DNA of 64,000 nucleotides from Syntrophaceticus sp050949745 (GCA_050949745.1 JBMNGF010000021.1:124001-188000), one strand, 5' to 3'; positions 17,332 to 26,170 are shown, counted from the stretch's first letter. Notes: generated by a model from the sequence alone, not told the origin. Numbers and translations are program-made.

Positions 17332-18681
17332 TTGTTTGAAGGACTGGCAGAAAAGCTTCAGGGAACATTTAAAAAGCTGCGTGGCAAAGGGAAATTGACT
17401 GAAAAAGATCTCAACAATGCATTGCGGGAAGTAAGATTTGCCCTTCTTGAAGCTGATGTAAGCCTTCCGGTTGTGAAGGACTTTATTAATAGTATTCGGG
17501 AGCGCAGCCTGGGTGCAGAGGTTCTCGAAAGCATCACTCCTGCTCAACAGGTGATCAAGATTGTCAATGAAGAACTCACAGCTCTCATGGGAGATAGGAG
17601 AAGCGATGCAGAGTTTAACAGCTCCGATGTTACAGTTTTCCTAATTGTTGGTCTGCAAGGTGGCGGGAAAACTACTACTGCAGGAAAACTGGCCCTGCAC
17701 TACAAGAAACAGGGCAAGCATCCTCTGTTAGTGGCTGCAGATATATACCGTCCTGCAGCTGTTCAGCAGCTTGAGATTTTAGCTAAGCAGATCGATGTGC
17801 CCTTTTTTGCTCTTGAAGAGGAGACACCGGTTGCTATCGCTGAAAAGGCTGTAGAGTACTCCCGAAGTCATGGCCAAGATCTGGTGATCATCGATACCGC
17901 AGGTAGATTGCATATTGATGAGGAATTGATGGATGAATTGCAGGAGATCAAGGATACTGTTGCTCCGCAGGAGATTTTCCTTATTGTTGATGCCATGATC
18001 GGCCAGGATGCTGTCAACATCGCAAAAACATTTCATGAGGAACTGGGCCTCACCGGGGTGATCTTGACTAAACTTGATGGCGATACCCGCGGGGGTGCGG
18101 CACTTTCGGTGAGAAAGGTGACCGGCTGTCCTATTAAGTTTATTGGTTCCGGAGAGAAGCTTGATGCTCTGGATCCCTTTTACCCGGACCGGATGGCTGC
18201 TCGTATACTGGGTATGGGCGATGTATTAAGCCTAATTGAAAAAGCGCAGGCAACCGTTGATCAGGAAAAAGCTAAAGAACTGGAAAGGAAGCTGCGTAAA
18301 CAGGAATTCACTCTGGATGATTTTTTGGAGCAGATCCAACAGGTTCGTTCTATGGGACCCTTAGAAGAGGTGCTGGGCATGATCCCAGGCCTTGGAGGAG
18401 CTAAACAGCTGCGCAAACTACAAGGTGAGATCGATGAGAAGGAGTTTACATATCTGGAAGCGATAATCAGTTCCATGACCCTTGAGGAACGCAACAATCC
18501 GAGTATTATTAAGGGCAGTAGAAGAAAGCGTATCGCTCGGGGGAGTGGAAGGAGTGTCCAGGATGTGAACAGATTATTAAAGCATTATGAACAGACTCGC
18601 AAATTATTCAAGCAGTTGAGTGAATTTGGAAGGGGCAAAGGTGCCCGTAAGTTAAAATCTATGAAATTTCCGTTTATGTAA
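17332..18681 (+). CDS. ffh: Signal recognition particle protein Ffh
   Basis: The SRP54 GTPase, which binds signal peptides and 4.5S RNA. In 449 residues it has the N domain, a G domain with GLQGGGKTTTAGKLA near residue 107, DTAGR near 187 and TKLDGDTRGG near 245, and a methionine-containing M domain after about residue 320 (RKRIARGSGRSVQDVNRLL is the RNA-binding helix-turn-helix). Translation starts at TTG 17332 behind GGGAGGT. No 4.5S RNA gene was recognised in the window. Confidence 0.97.
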   Translation: MFEGLAEKLQGTFKKLRGKGKLTEKDLNNALREVRFALLEADVSLPVVKDFINSIRERSLGAEVLESITPAQQVIKIVNEELTALMGDRRSDAEFNSSDVTVFLIVGLQGGGKTTTAGKLALHYKKQGKHPLLVAADIYRPAAVQQLEILAKQIDVPFFALEEETPVAIAEKAVEYSRSHGQDLVIIDTAGRLHIDEELMDELQEIKDTVAPQEIFLIVDAMIGQDAVNIAKTFHEELGLTGVILTKLDGDTRGGAALSVRKVTGCPIKFIGSGEKLDALDPFYPDRMAARILGMGDVLSLIEKAQATVDQEKAKELERKLRKQEFTLDDFLEQIQQVRSMGPLEEVLGMIPGLGGAKQLRKLQGEIDEKEFTYLEAIISSMTLEERNNPSIIKGSRRKRIARGSGRSVQDVNRLLKHYEQTRKLFKQLSEFGRGKGARKLKSMKFPFM

Positions 18682-18696
18682 AAGGAGGCTGAAAAA

Positions 18697-18987
18697 TTGG
18701 CTACAAAGATTCGTTTGAAAAGAATCGGAGCCAAGAAGAACCCGGCATATCGTGTCGTTGTTGCAGATTCCCGTTCACCTCGGGATGGGCGTTTTATCGA
18801 GGAAATCGGTTATTATCAGCCGGTTGCTGATCCTGTGGTTTTCAAGGTCGATGAGGAAAAAGCGCTATACTGGCTAGCGAAGGGTGCCCAGGCTACCGAT
18901 ACCGTACGTGGTCTACTAAAAAAAGCAGGTATTTGGGAGAAACGTCTTAATAACAGTGGTCAGGCAGAAAAAGCAGTATCCGAGTGA
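18697..18987 (+). CDS. rpsP: Ribosomal protein S16
   Basis: A 96-residue small-subunit protein starting M-ATKIRLKRIGAKKNPAYR and containing VVADSRSPRDGRFIEEIGYY, both diagnostic of S16. The TTG start at 18697 has AAAGGAGG 8 nt upstream. It is 15 bp after ffh and 10 bp before khpA, an operon order conserved throughout Firmicutes. Confidence 0.97.
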   Translation: MATKIRLKRIGAKKNPAYRVVVADSRSPRDGRFIEEIGYYQPVADPVVFKVDEEKALYWLAKGAQATDTVRGLLKKAGIWEKRLNNSGQAEKAVSE

Positions 18988-18997
18988 GGTGCTGATA

Positions 18998-19228
18998 GTG
19001 CAGAGATTGATCAAAGTTCTGGCCACCTCTCTGGTGGATAATCCGGATCAGGTTGAAGTCAAGGAAATTGAGGGAGAAAAGGCTCTGATTATAGAGCTTT
19101 CAGTTGCCAGTGATGATATGGGGAAAGTGATCGGCAAACAGGGTAAAATTGCTAGAGCTATTCGTGCCCTGGCCAAAGCAAAGGGTAATAAAGTAGGCAG
19201 AAATGTTGTTGTGGAGATTGTATCATAA
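18998..19228 (+). CDS. khpA: KH-domain RNA-binding protein KhpA
   Basis: A 76-residue single KH domain. The core VIGKQGKIARAIRALAKA carries the GxxG-type loop that binds single-stranded RNA. KhpA pairs with KhpB/Jag in several Firmicutes and affects cell elongation and mRNA binding. The GTG start at 18998 follows GAGGTG; an earlier in-frame GTG at 18956 overlaps rpsP and has no ribosome-binding site. The position between rpsP and rimM is conserved. Confidence 0.94.
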   Translation: MQRLIKVLATSLVDNPDQVEVKEIEGEKALIIELSVASDDMGKVIGKQGKIARAIRALAKAKGNKVGRNVVVEIVS

Positions 19229-19255
19229 AGTTTTTATCAAAACCTTGGGGAATTG

Positions 19256-19771
19256 ATGATGGCTGAATATATAACTGTAGGGAAAGTTACCGCTTCTTTC
19301 GGTGTACGGGGAGAAGTAAAGGTGATTCCACTGACTGATTATCCGGAGCGCTTCAAAGAGGAGGGTCACTACTATCTTTCTAAGCGAAACTTGTTCATGG
19401 AAGTGGAAATCCAGGGGGTCAAGATCCGTGATAGAGAAATTATCATTAAATTCAAAGGGATCGATAGCCCGGAGGCTGCCCAGATATACAGGAATGCCCT
19501 GCTAGAGGTTCCCCGAGGGGATGTATTTGAACTTCCTGATGATCATTATTATTACTTTGAAATTGTGGGCCTCTTGGCAGTGACAGAGGAGGGAGCAATT
19601 CTGGGTAGGGTAATAGAGATCATAGAGACTGGAAGCAATGATGTTTACCTGGTCGAAAATGAGCAGGGGAGGGAGATCTTGTTGCCTGCTCTTAAAGAGG
19701 TGATCAGGGAAATCGATTTAGAAAAGGGTATGATGCTTGTCCGTCCCTTACCAGGTCTATTGGAGGAATGA
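19256..19771 (+). CDS. rimM: Ribosome maturation factor RimM
   Basis: A 30S assembly factor that binds S19. It begins MMAEYITVGKVTASFGVRGE, the PRC-barrel-associated N-terminal domain, followed by a C-terminal PRC-barrel domain (VYLVENEQGREILLPALKEV). The 171-residue length is typical. TTG 19253, ATG 19256 and ATG 19259 are all possible starts; 19256 or 19259 best fits the TTGGGG site. The trmD start is 6 bp past the stop, so the two are coupled as usual. Confidence 0.95.
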   Translation: MMAEYITVGKVTASFGVRGEVKVIPLTDYPERFKEEGHYYLSKRNLFMEVEIQGVKIRDREIIIKFKGIDSPEAAQIYRNALLEVPRGDVFELPDDHYYYFEIVGLLAVTEEGAILGRVIEIIETGSNDVYLVENEQGREILLPALKEVIREIDLEKGMMLVRPLPGLLEE

Positions 19772-19776
19772 TCTAA

Positions 19777-20506
19777 GTGCTGATCAGGGTTTTAACCATA
19801 TTTCCGGAGATGTTTGATGGCCCCTTAGAGTACAGTATTGTTAAAAGGGCGCGGGAGCGAGGGACTGTTGGATGTTGAATTGATCAACATCAGGGACTAT
19901 TCCGCAGATAAACACCACAAGGTAGATGACTATCCCTTTGGAGGCGGTGCTGGGATGGTCATGAAACCGGAAGCCTTTTTCAGCTGTTTTGAGGCCATGA
20001 ACATTGAAGCTGGAAAGAGAGTTATCCTCTTGACACCTCAGGGTGAAACTTTTACACAGAAAAAAGCCCAGGAGCTTTCTGGAGAGACTGAATTCTCCTT
20101 GATCTGTGGACACTATGAGGGAATTGATGAACGGGTTAAATCTCTGGTCACAGATTATATTTCTTTGGGTGACTATATTTTAACAGGTGGAGAAATCGCC
20201 TCAATGGCGATCATTGACTGTGTGGCACGTTTGATTCCGGGGGTTTTGGGTGATCCATCCTCTATCCAAGAAGAATCTTTTAGCTATGGCCTCTTGGAGT
20301 ACCCTCATTATACCAGGCCGCGCAGTTATAAGGGGCAGGATGTACCTGATGTACTGTTATCTGGAAACCATCAGGATATAAGGCGCTGGAGGCGTGTCCA
20401 GGCTGTGGCAAGGACCTTATTCAACCGCCCGGACATGCTGGCAGATGTTCCTTGGGAGGAAGATGACAGGGAAACTGTAGACCGCATATTGACTGCCGCC
20501 CCTTGA
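19777..20506 (+). pseudogene. trmD: tRNA (guanine-37 N1)-methyltransferase, one-base frameshift
   Basis: TrmD makes m1G37 in tRNA and prevents +1 frameshifting; it is essential in most bacteria. Translation should begin at GTG 19777 (MLIRVLTIFPEMFDGPLEYS) behind GGAGGA. That frame runs RARERG and then stops at 19875-19877. The correct continuation (GLLDVELINIRDYS) lies one base over and is open to 20506, with YPFGGGAGMVMKPE, LICGHYEGIDERV, SLGDYILTGGE and RPRSYKGQDVPDVLLSGNH. An extra G in GCGAGGGACTG (about 19857-19864) explains it. Restored length is 242 residues, normal. A sequencing error is more likely than true loss. Confidence 0.9.
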
Positions 20507-20509
20507 AAA

Positions 20510-20538
20510 TTGTTAATTACCATTTCCTATGCTATAAT
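20510..20538 (+). promoter_or_regulatory. Putative sigma-A promoter for rplS-lepB-rbgA
   Basis: TTGTTA (20510-20515), a 17-bp spacer and a consensus TATAAT (20533-20538), 48 bp before rplS. It would give rplS its own transcription in addition to read-through from ylxM. Confidence 0.72.
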
Positions 20539-20586
20539 GAACGGCGGCACAGCATAAGATTTTGAAGTTGTGAGGAGGCTATTCCT

Positions 20587-20928
20587 GTGAATATTATGAA
20601 ATTTGTTGAGCAAGACTATCTTAAAAAGGATATTCCGGACTTTCGCTCCGGAGACACGGTGCGAGTTCATGTAAGAGTTATTGAAGGGGGACGGGAAAGG
20701 ATCCAGGTCTTTGAAGGGACTGTGATTCGAAGAAGGGGTAGTGGGTTAAATGAAACCTTTACCGTCAGGCGCGTTACTCATGGAGTAGGTGTAGAAAGGA
20801 CTTTTCCTGTTCATTCACCACGTCTCGCTAAAATAGAGGTTATGAGAAAAGGAAGGGTTCGACGTGCCCGGTTATATTATCTGCGTAAGAGGGTAGGTAA
20901 GGCAGCTCGAATTCGTGAACGGAAGTAG
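20587..20928 (+). CDS. rplS: Ribosomal protein L19
   Basis: A 113-residue basic large-subunit protein at the 30S-50S interface. FRSGDTVRVHVRVIEGGRER, FEGTVIRRRGSG and the C-terminal RRARLYYLRKRVGKAARI are the standard L19 blocks. The GTG start at 20587 has AGGAGG 7 nt upstream; ATG 20596 is an in-frame alternative. trmD-rplS adjacency is conserved. Confidence 0.97.
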   Translation: MNIMKFVEQDYLKKDIPDFRSGDTVRVHVRVIEGGRERIQVFEGTVIRRRGSGLNETFTVRRVTHGVGVERTFPVHSPRLAKIEVMRKGRVRRARLYYLRKRVGKAARIRERK

Positions 20929-20937
20929 GTAACTCCC

Positions 20938-21468
20938 ATGTCTCAGGAGAAGAAAAGTCCAAAGGATAATATATGGAAAGATATTATAGAAGCTGTAATA
21001 TTAGCGATTATTCTTGCGGCAGTGATTCGTATATGGCTTTTTGAGCCTTTCTATATTCCTTCACCTTCAATGGAACCTGCTTTAAATACGAATGATCGGA
21101 TTATAGTTAACAAGATCGCCTATAAATTCCACTCTCCAGAGCGCAGAGATATCATTGTTTTTCAATATCCACTAGATCCGGAGCGGGATTTTGTCAAACG
21201 GGTTATTGCTTTAGAGGGAGAAACCATTGAGGTTCGCGATAATTACGTATATATCAATGGTAAGCGACTGGAGGAACCCTATATACCAGAAGCCATGGTT
21301 GCTGATTTTGGACCGGTTCGTGTTCCCAAGGATCATTTATTTGTGATGGGAGACAATCGGAACAACAGTGATGACAGTAGGGTGTGGGGAGCATTGCATA
21401 CTAAATACTTAGTCGGCAAAACAGTTTATAAATACTGGCCTCCTGATCGCATTGGGGGCATTGAGTGA
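20938..21468 (+). CDS. lepB: Signal peptidase I
   Basis: A membrane-anchored serine protease that removes signal peptides on the outer face of the membrane. The 176-residue protein has one N-terminal membrane segment (about residues 17-36), the nucleophile Ser44 in PSPSMEPAL and the general base Lys87 in RDFVKRVIALEGE, plus MGDNRNNSDDSR. It is the short, single-anchor Gram-positive form. Position between rplS and rbgA is conserved in Clostridia. Confidence 0.96.
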   Translation: MSQEKKSPKDNIWKDIIEAVILAIILAAVIRIWLFEPFYIPSPSMEPALNTNDRIIVNKIAYKFHSPERRDIIVFQYPLDPERDFVKRVIALEGETIEVRDNYVYINGKRLEEPYIPEAMVADFGPVRVPKDHLFVMGDNRNNSDDSRVWGALHTKYLVGKTVYKYWPPDRIGGIE

Positions 21469-21472
21469 GTGA

Positions 21473-22288
21473 ATGAATGGGCTTAATAGATTAAATAATC
21501 TTTCCAAGCTTCTTAAGATTGTGGATGTTATCTTTGAGGTTGCGGATGCACGCTGTCCGATAACATCGCGCAGCGAACAGGTAAAGGGTTTAATTAAAGA
21601 TAAAAGATCTATCTTAATACTGAATAAGTCAGATCTGGCAGACTCCCGGGTCAGTGGAGATTGGGTTGAATATTTTGCAGGTAAGGATGAACAGGCACTA
21701 CTTGTAAATGCAATTCGTGGTGAAGGCATGAAAGGGGTGCGAAAAGTTCTTAACCGGGAGACTCAGGTCTTAAGTCGGGTATTGAGGGATAAAGGGCGTC
21801 GGAAAAGGCCTTTGCGTGTGGCGGTACTCGGTATACCGAACACTGGGAAATCATCATTTCTAAACCAAATATTAGGAAGGCGTTCTGTGATCAGGGGTAA
21901 TCGGCCAGGTGTCACTAAAGGACCGCAGTGGGTGCATGTTCAGGGTTCTATTTCTGTCCTGGATACACCGGGGCTTTTATCGCCACATCTGAAGGGCGAT
22001 AAAGATATTTTTAAACTGGCTTTGATTCGCGCCACAGATCCAGAACGTTTGGATCAGCTAGATTTGGCTGAACAGTTGTTGAGCTTTTTGAGTAGACATT
22101 ATGCCGATGCCCTTATTAAGCTAGGGGTTAAAGAAGCATCTCCTACATTGGAGAGTGTGGCCAGAGTAAAAGGCTTCCTGACTAATAAAGGTGAATGTGA
22201 TCTACAGCGTGCAGCAGTTTTTCTCTTGAGCTCTTACAGCGAGGGTAAACTAGGGCGTATCTCCCTGGAAATACCGAGTGATTTTTAA
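21473..22288 (+). CDS. rbgA: Ribosome biogenesis GTPase RbgA/YlqF
   Basis: A circularly permuted GTPase required for late 50S assembly. G4 (LNKSDLAD) precedes G1 (GIPNTGKSSFLNQI) and G3 (DTPG), the order expected of this family, and the C-terminal RNA-binding domain ends VARVKGFLTNKGECDLQRAA. At 271 residues it is about ten short: the N-terminal WFPGH motif seen in most family members is missing, and a stop codon directly precedes the ATG, so the gene cannot extend upstream. The ribosome-binding site is poor, and translation may depend on coupling to lepB, which ends 4 bp earlier. Confidence 0.92.
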   Translation: MNGLNRLNNLSKLLKIVDVIFEVADARCPITSRSEQVKGLIKDKRSILILNKSDLADSRVSGDWVEYFAGKDEQALLVNAIRGEGMKGVRKVLNRETQVLSRVLRDKGRRKRPLRVAVLGIPNTGKSSFLNQILGRRSVIRGNRPGVTKGPQWVHVQGSISVLDTPGLLSPHLKGDKDIFKLALIRATDPERLDQLDLAEQLLSFLSRHYADALIKLGVKEASPTLESVARVKGFLTNKGECDLQRAAVFLLSSYSEGKLGRISLEIPSDF

Positions 22289-22306
22289 AGAAAACTAATT
22301 AACGCT

Positions 22307-22338
22307 CGCTCTTATTCTGAAGAATAGGAGCGTTTTTT
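22307..22338 (+). terminator. Terminator of the ylxM-rbgA operon
   Basis: A 12-bp stem with one G-U pair (CGCTCTTATTCT with AGAATAGGAGCG), a very small loop and a run of six T, 19 bp after rbgA. A clear rho-independent terminator. Confidence 0.88.
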
Positions 22339-22393
22339 CTTATAAGGAAGGAATCTTTTACTCATGCAAGGAATCTATATTTGATATATTATT

Positions 22394-22443
22394 TAGTTAG
22401 AGGTATGCAACAGGAACCGTCCCCAGTGCATTACCTAGTTAGA
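22394..22443. repeat. Short hairpin element flanked by 8-bp direct repeats
   Basis: GGTATGCA...TGCATTACC (22402-22435) forms an 8-bp hairpin with one bulge; its loop contains GGAACCGTCCCC. It is exactly flanked by TAGTTAGA on both sides (22394-22401 and 22436-22443), resembling a target duplication. The ACCGTCCCC core recurs in the loop of another hairpin at 41491-41524. A miniature mobile or REP-like element is suggested but not proven. Confidence 0.5.
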
Positions 22444-22454
22444 AGAGGTTATCT

Positions 22455-23087
22455 GTGAAAGATTTAGAGCATTTGTGTCAACTGCATATTTATGAACGTG
22501 AGTTATGGAGACAGAACTTCGACTTGATAGCAGGGATTGATGAGGCTGGGCGTGGTCCCCTTGCGGGGCCGGTTGTTGCTGCAGCGGTGGTTTTGAAGGA
22601 GGAACTGTTTCTTCCGCAATTGAATGACAGCAAGTGTGTGCCTGAACCTCTGCGCATCTGCTTAGCTGGAGAGATTAAAGCTAAGGCTGCTGGATGGGGT
22701 ATCGGCATTGCGCCTGTTGGTTATATTGAACGCTGTAATATTCTGCAGGCTACTTTTTATGCCATGCGTCAGGCAATAAAAAGGGTTGGCCTGCAGCCAA
22801 AATTTTTGCTAGTAGATGGTCGTCAAGAAGTGCCAGGTATAACTGTTCCACAGAAAGCGATCATCAAAGGTGACCAAAAGAGCGCTGCTATTGCAGCTGC
22901 TTCTATTCTGGCTAAAACCACCAGGGATTCTATTATGAAGTATTATGATCTGCTCTATCCGAGATATGATTTTGCTAGGAATAAGGGCTATCCTACACCA
23001 GGTCACCTAAAAGCCCTGAAAAGATATGGGCCATGTTTTTTACACCGCAAGACCTTCCGCAGGGTAGAGGAGTTTTATCAGAAGTGA
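22455..23087 (+). CDS. rnhB: Ribonuclease HII
   Basis: It degrades RNA in RNA-DNA hybrids and removes single ribonucleotides from DNA. The 210-residue protein carries AGIDEAGRGPLAGPVVAAAV near residue 25 with two catalytic acidic residues, then DGRQEVPG, and a C-terminal NKGYPTPGHLKALKRYGPC block. It starts at GTG 22455 after AGAAGAGG. It follows rbgA in conserved order, but a terminator separates them. Confidence 0.96.
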   Translation: MKDLEHLCQLHIYERELWRQNFDLIAGIDEAGRGPLAGPVVAAAVVLKEELFLPQLNDSKCVPEPLRICLAGEIKAKAAGWGIGIAPVGYIERCNILQATFYAMRQAIKRVGLQPKFLLVDGRQEVPGITVPQKAIIKGDQKSAAIAAASILAKTTRDSIMKYYDLLYPRYDFARNKGYPTPGHLKALKRYGPCFLHRKTFRRVEEFYQK

Positions 23088-23155
23088 TCAGTTACTGTTA
23101 ATATTTTTGGGAACATGGAGTGGGTTTTATAGAATTATATTATGAGGAGAAAAAA

Positions 23156-23512
23156 ATGAGTTCTGCTCGCGATCTTGGGATAATGGGTGAAGAGGCGGCT
23201 CTTTCTTTTTTATCCCAATTGGGATATCGACTACTAGAAAAGAATTATCGGTGTCGTCTTGGTGAAATAGATCTTATTATGCAGGATGGGAAAGCCCTTG
23301 TTTTTATCGAAGTGAAAGCAAGGCGTAGTACCTTTTATGGGGTACCGCAGGAAGCGGTGGGTATAGTTAAACAGGCTAAAATTAGGAGAGTGGCAGAGCA
23401 ATACATACAGTATAAGGGTGAAGAGGATTGTCAGCCGCGTTTTGATGTGGTTGCTGTTAGATACCAAAAATCGGGTAATTGTACTATCGAACACTTTAAA
23501 AATGCATTTTAG
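23156..23512 (+). CDS. YraN/UPF0102 family nuclease-fold protein
   Basis: A 118-residue protein of the restriction-endonuclease-like fold. LGIMGEEAALSFL, NYRCRLGEIDLIMQDG and LVFIEVKARRSTFYG carry the expected acidic residues and the ExK core. Its cellular role is unclear. The ATG at 23156 is favoured because GAGGAG lies 6 nt upstream; the upstream in-frame GTG (23120) lacks a site. In many Firmicutes it precedes comM directly; here five other genes intervene. Confidence 0.9.
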   Translation: MSSARDLGIMGEEAALSFLSQLGYRLLEKNYRCRLGEIDLIMQDGKALVFIEVKARRSTFYGVPQEAVGIVKQAKIRRVAEQYIQYKGEEDCQPRFDVVAVRYQKSGNCTIEHFKNAF

Positions 23513-23528
23513 TATCGGGGGAGAAGCT

Positions 23529-24920
23529 ATGCTAAATAATACTATTATTAAAAAAATCGAAGAAATTGTAGGCAATGAAAATGTATTAATAACCAAGGAA
23601 GAATTGCTTTGCTACGGATATGACAGTACTCCAAAAGTCTTTCTTCCTGATCTCATCGCACGTCCTCGCACTAGTTCGCAAATACAGGAAATAGTCAAAC
23701 TGGCTAATGAGCACCGATTTCCGTTAGTCCCCCGGGGGGCAGCAACTGGTTTGAGTGGGGGTTCTCTGCCGGTTGAGGGCGGAGTCGTGTTAGATTTAAC
23801 CAGGATGACTACGATCTTAGAGGTCGATGAAGATAATTTGGTCGCTGTTGTGGAACCTGGGGTGATCACCTATCAACTTCAGCAAGAGGTAGAGGCCAAG
23901 GGCCTTTATTTTCCAATTGATCCCGGCAGCCTGAAAACCTCTACAATAGGCGGAAATGTTGCTGAGTGTGCCGGAGGTCCCCGGGCCTTTAAATATGGGG
24001 TGACCCGGGATTATGTGCTTGGACTGGAGGTTGTTACCCCTGAAGGTGAGGTCATCACCATAGGAGGGAAAACTGTTAAATCAGTAACAGGCTATGATTT
24101 ATTACGTCTTTATACAGGATCTGAGGGAACTCTGGGGATCATCACTAAGGTTTATTTACGCCTGATTCCAAAGCCTGAGGCGAAAAAGACCCTGATGGTG
24201 ATCTACGATAAGTTGGATGATGCTGCTCAAAGTGTGAGCCAGATAATCAGGAAGGGAATAATACCTGCTACTCTGGAGATTATGGATGACCAGACCATCA
24301 AATGTGTAGAAAACTACAAACATATGGGGTTACCTCTGGATGCAGAAGCGATACTAATTATTGAAGTTGATGGGCCCCGTATTCTTCTTGACAGCCAAGC
24401 TGAAGAAATAGCAACTGTCTGTCATGCCTGTGGCGCTCGAGAGGTTAAAATTGCAGAAACAGAAGAAGAACGGGAGAGAATTTGGGCCGCTCGCAGGGCA
24501 GTATCTGCAGCGGTTGTTCAGATTAAGCCAACTAAAATAAGTGAGGATATATCTGTTCCCAGAATGGCTATTCCGGAGACAATCAGACGGTTAAAGAAAA
24601 TTGCTTCCAAATATAATCTTAATCTTGTTATCTTCGGCCATGCGGGAGATGGAAATTTACACCCCAATATTCTCTGTGATAAAACAGATGCCGATGAGAT
24701 GCAGAGGGTAGATAAGGCTATTGAGGAACTGTTTAAAACAGCTATTGAACTGGGGGGAACTCTTTCAGGGGAACATGGCATCGGAACGATGAAAGCACCC
24801 TACTTGAAATTGGAAACTGGTGAGGCAGGATTTGCAGTTATGAAAAAGATCAAAGAAGCTCTTGATCCCAACAATATACTCAACCCGGGCAAGATATTCA
24901 GGAGTGACATTAATGAATAA
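23529..24920 (+). CDS. glcD: FAD-linked 2-hydroxyacid dehydrogenase (GlcD-like)
   Basis: A 463-residue flavoprotein of the FAD-binding type 4 / vanillyl-alcohol oxidase family, probably oxidising glycolate or D-lactate. PRGAATGLSGGSLPVEGGVV and the GGNVAECAGGPRAFKYG block bind FAD. The C-terminal half has FGHAGDGNLHPNIL and SGEHGIGTMKAPYL, typical of GlcD/D-lactate dehydrogenases. The ATG at 23529 has GGGGGAGAAG upstream; the open frame further 5' overlaps yraN. The stop overlaps the start of the iron-sulfur partner by 8 bp, so they are coupled. Substrate cannot be fixed from sequence. Confidence 0.92.
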   Translation: MLNNTIIKKIEEIVGNENVLITKEELLCYGYDSTPKVFLPDLIARPRTSSQIQEIVKLANEHRFPLVPRGAATGLSGGSLPVEGGVVLDLTRMTTILEVDEDNLVAVVEPGVITYQLQQEVEAKGLYFPIDPGSLKTSTIGGNVAECAGGPRAFKYGVTRDYVLGLEVVTPEGEVITIGGKTVKSVTGYDLLRLYTGSEGTLGIITKVYLRLIPKPEAKKTLMVIYDKLDDAAQSVSQIIRKGIIPATLEIMDDQTIKCVENYKHMGLPLDAEAILIIEVDGPRILLDSQAEEIATVCHACGAREVKIAETEEERERIWAARRAVSAAVVQIKPTKISEDISVPRMAIPETIRRLKKIASKYNLNLVIFGHAGDGNLHPNILCDKTDADEMQRVDKAIEELFKTAIELGGTLSGEHGIGTMKAPYLKLETGEAGFAVMKKIKEALDPNNILNPGKIFRSDINE

Positions 24921-26148
24921 AGATAAAATACAAGAGTATCTCAATCACTGCAGCAAATGTGGGGGATGTCAGGCTGCCTGTCCACTTTATCTGGAGACAC
25001 AAATGGAACCCTTGGTGGCACGGGGTAAACTCTTTCTTATGCAAAACTACCTGGAAGGGAATCTGGATCTATCCCCTAAGATGCTGGATTTGATGAGTCT
25101 CTGCCTATTATGCAAATCTTGTACAGAACAATGTCCCAACAGTATACCTGTGGATAAACTGGTTCTCTCTATGCGGCAGGAGATTGCGGATCAAAAAGGC
25201 ATTTCATTTGTCAAAAAGAATGTATTCCAGCATCTTCTGCAAAATAACGGCAGACTGACTATGGCAGCCAAATTGGCGTATCTCTACCAGCACAGCGGCC
25301 TGCAGTGGCTCATCCGTAAAACAAATATATTAGGCCTGCTTGGTGGTGATCTTAGCAGTAAAGAGAAGCTATTACCCAGTATGGCTAAGACCCCTTTTCG
25401 AAGACAGGTGCCGAAAAGATTGACGAATGATAATTCACGGCTGCGAGTAGGCTATTTCACCGGATGTCTAACTAATTATATTTTTGAGGAAACTGGCCAT
25501 GCAGTTCTCAAAGTGCTTAAAAATCATCCTGTGGAAGTGGTGCTTCCTGAGCAGTGGTGCTGTGGTGTCCCTGCTCTTGCCAGTGGGGATGAGCAGACAG
25601 CGGTACAGCTTGCACAAAAGAATATTGAGGCTTTTCAGAAGGCAGAGGTAGATGTCATTATCACCGATTGTGCCTCCTGTGGGAGTATGCTCCTTGAATA
25701 CGCTGATCTGGTGGGAGGCAAAGCTGCAAAAGCCTTTGCTGATAAATCTATGGATTTTAGTAAATTGTTAACTGATGTGATCGATTTTAACCCCGGTGAC
25801 AAAGAAGTGGGAATGAGTGTGACCTATCATGATCCCTGTCACCTAAAGCGGGGCCAAGGGGTTAGTGATGCTCCGAGAAAATTGATCAGGTCTCTTCCTG
25901 GGGTTACTTTCCTAGAGATGAAGGATTCAGACCGCTGCTGTGGATCTGCGGGATTATTTAATATTACACACTATGATCTTGCCAAAAAGGTAGGGAACAC
26001 GAAAGCTCAGAATATTATAGATTCAGCTGCTCAAGCAGTCATCACAGAATGCCCATCATGTATCATGCAGATGCGGCATATGCTTGAGCTAGAAGGAGCA
26101 TCTGTCCAGGTTTTGCATCTTGCTGAATTGATCAGCAAAACATATTAA
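24913..26148 (+). CDS. glcF: Iron-sulfur subunit of 2-hydroxyacid oxidase (GlcF-like)
   Basis: A 411-residue electron-transfer partner of the preceding flavoprotein. Two [4Fe-4S] motifs, CSKCGGCQAACP and CLLCKSCTEQCP, lie in the first 85 residues. Two CCG domains follow, with CCGVPALASGD and CCGSAGLFNI. The ATG at 24913 gives the CSKCGGC motif at the usual distance from the N terminus. No third (GlcE) subunit is present, so this is the two-subunit form common in anaerobes, likely feeding electrons to a quinone or an electron-transferring protein. Confidence 0.92.
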   Translation: MNKDKIQEYLNHCSKCGGCQAACPLYLETQMEPLVARGKLFLMQNYLEGNLDLSPKMLDLMSLCLLCKSCTEQCPNSIPVDKLVLSMRQEIADQKGISFVKKNVFQHLLQNNGRLTMAAKLAYLYQHSGLQWLIRKTNILGLLGGDLSSKEKLLPSMAKTPFRRQVPKRLTNDNSRLRVGYFTGCLTNYIFEETGHAVLKVLKNHPVEVVLPEQWCCGVPALASGDEQTAVQLAQKNIEAFQKAEVDVIITDCASCGSMLLEYADLVGGKAAKAFADKSMDFSKLLTDVIDFNPGDKEVGMSVTYHDPCHLKRGQGVSDAPRKLIRSLPGVTFLEMKDSDRCCGSAGLFNITHYDLAKKVGNTKAQNIIDSAAQAVITECPSCIMQMRHMLELEGASVQVLHLAELISKTY

Positions 26149-26170
26149 TCCTGGAGGGAGGTGAAGGACA

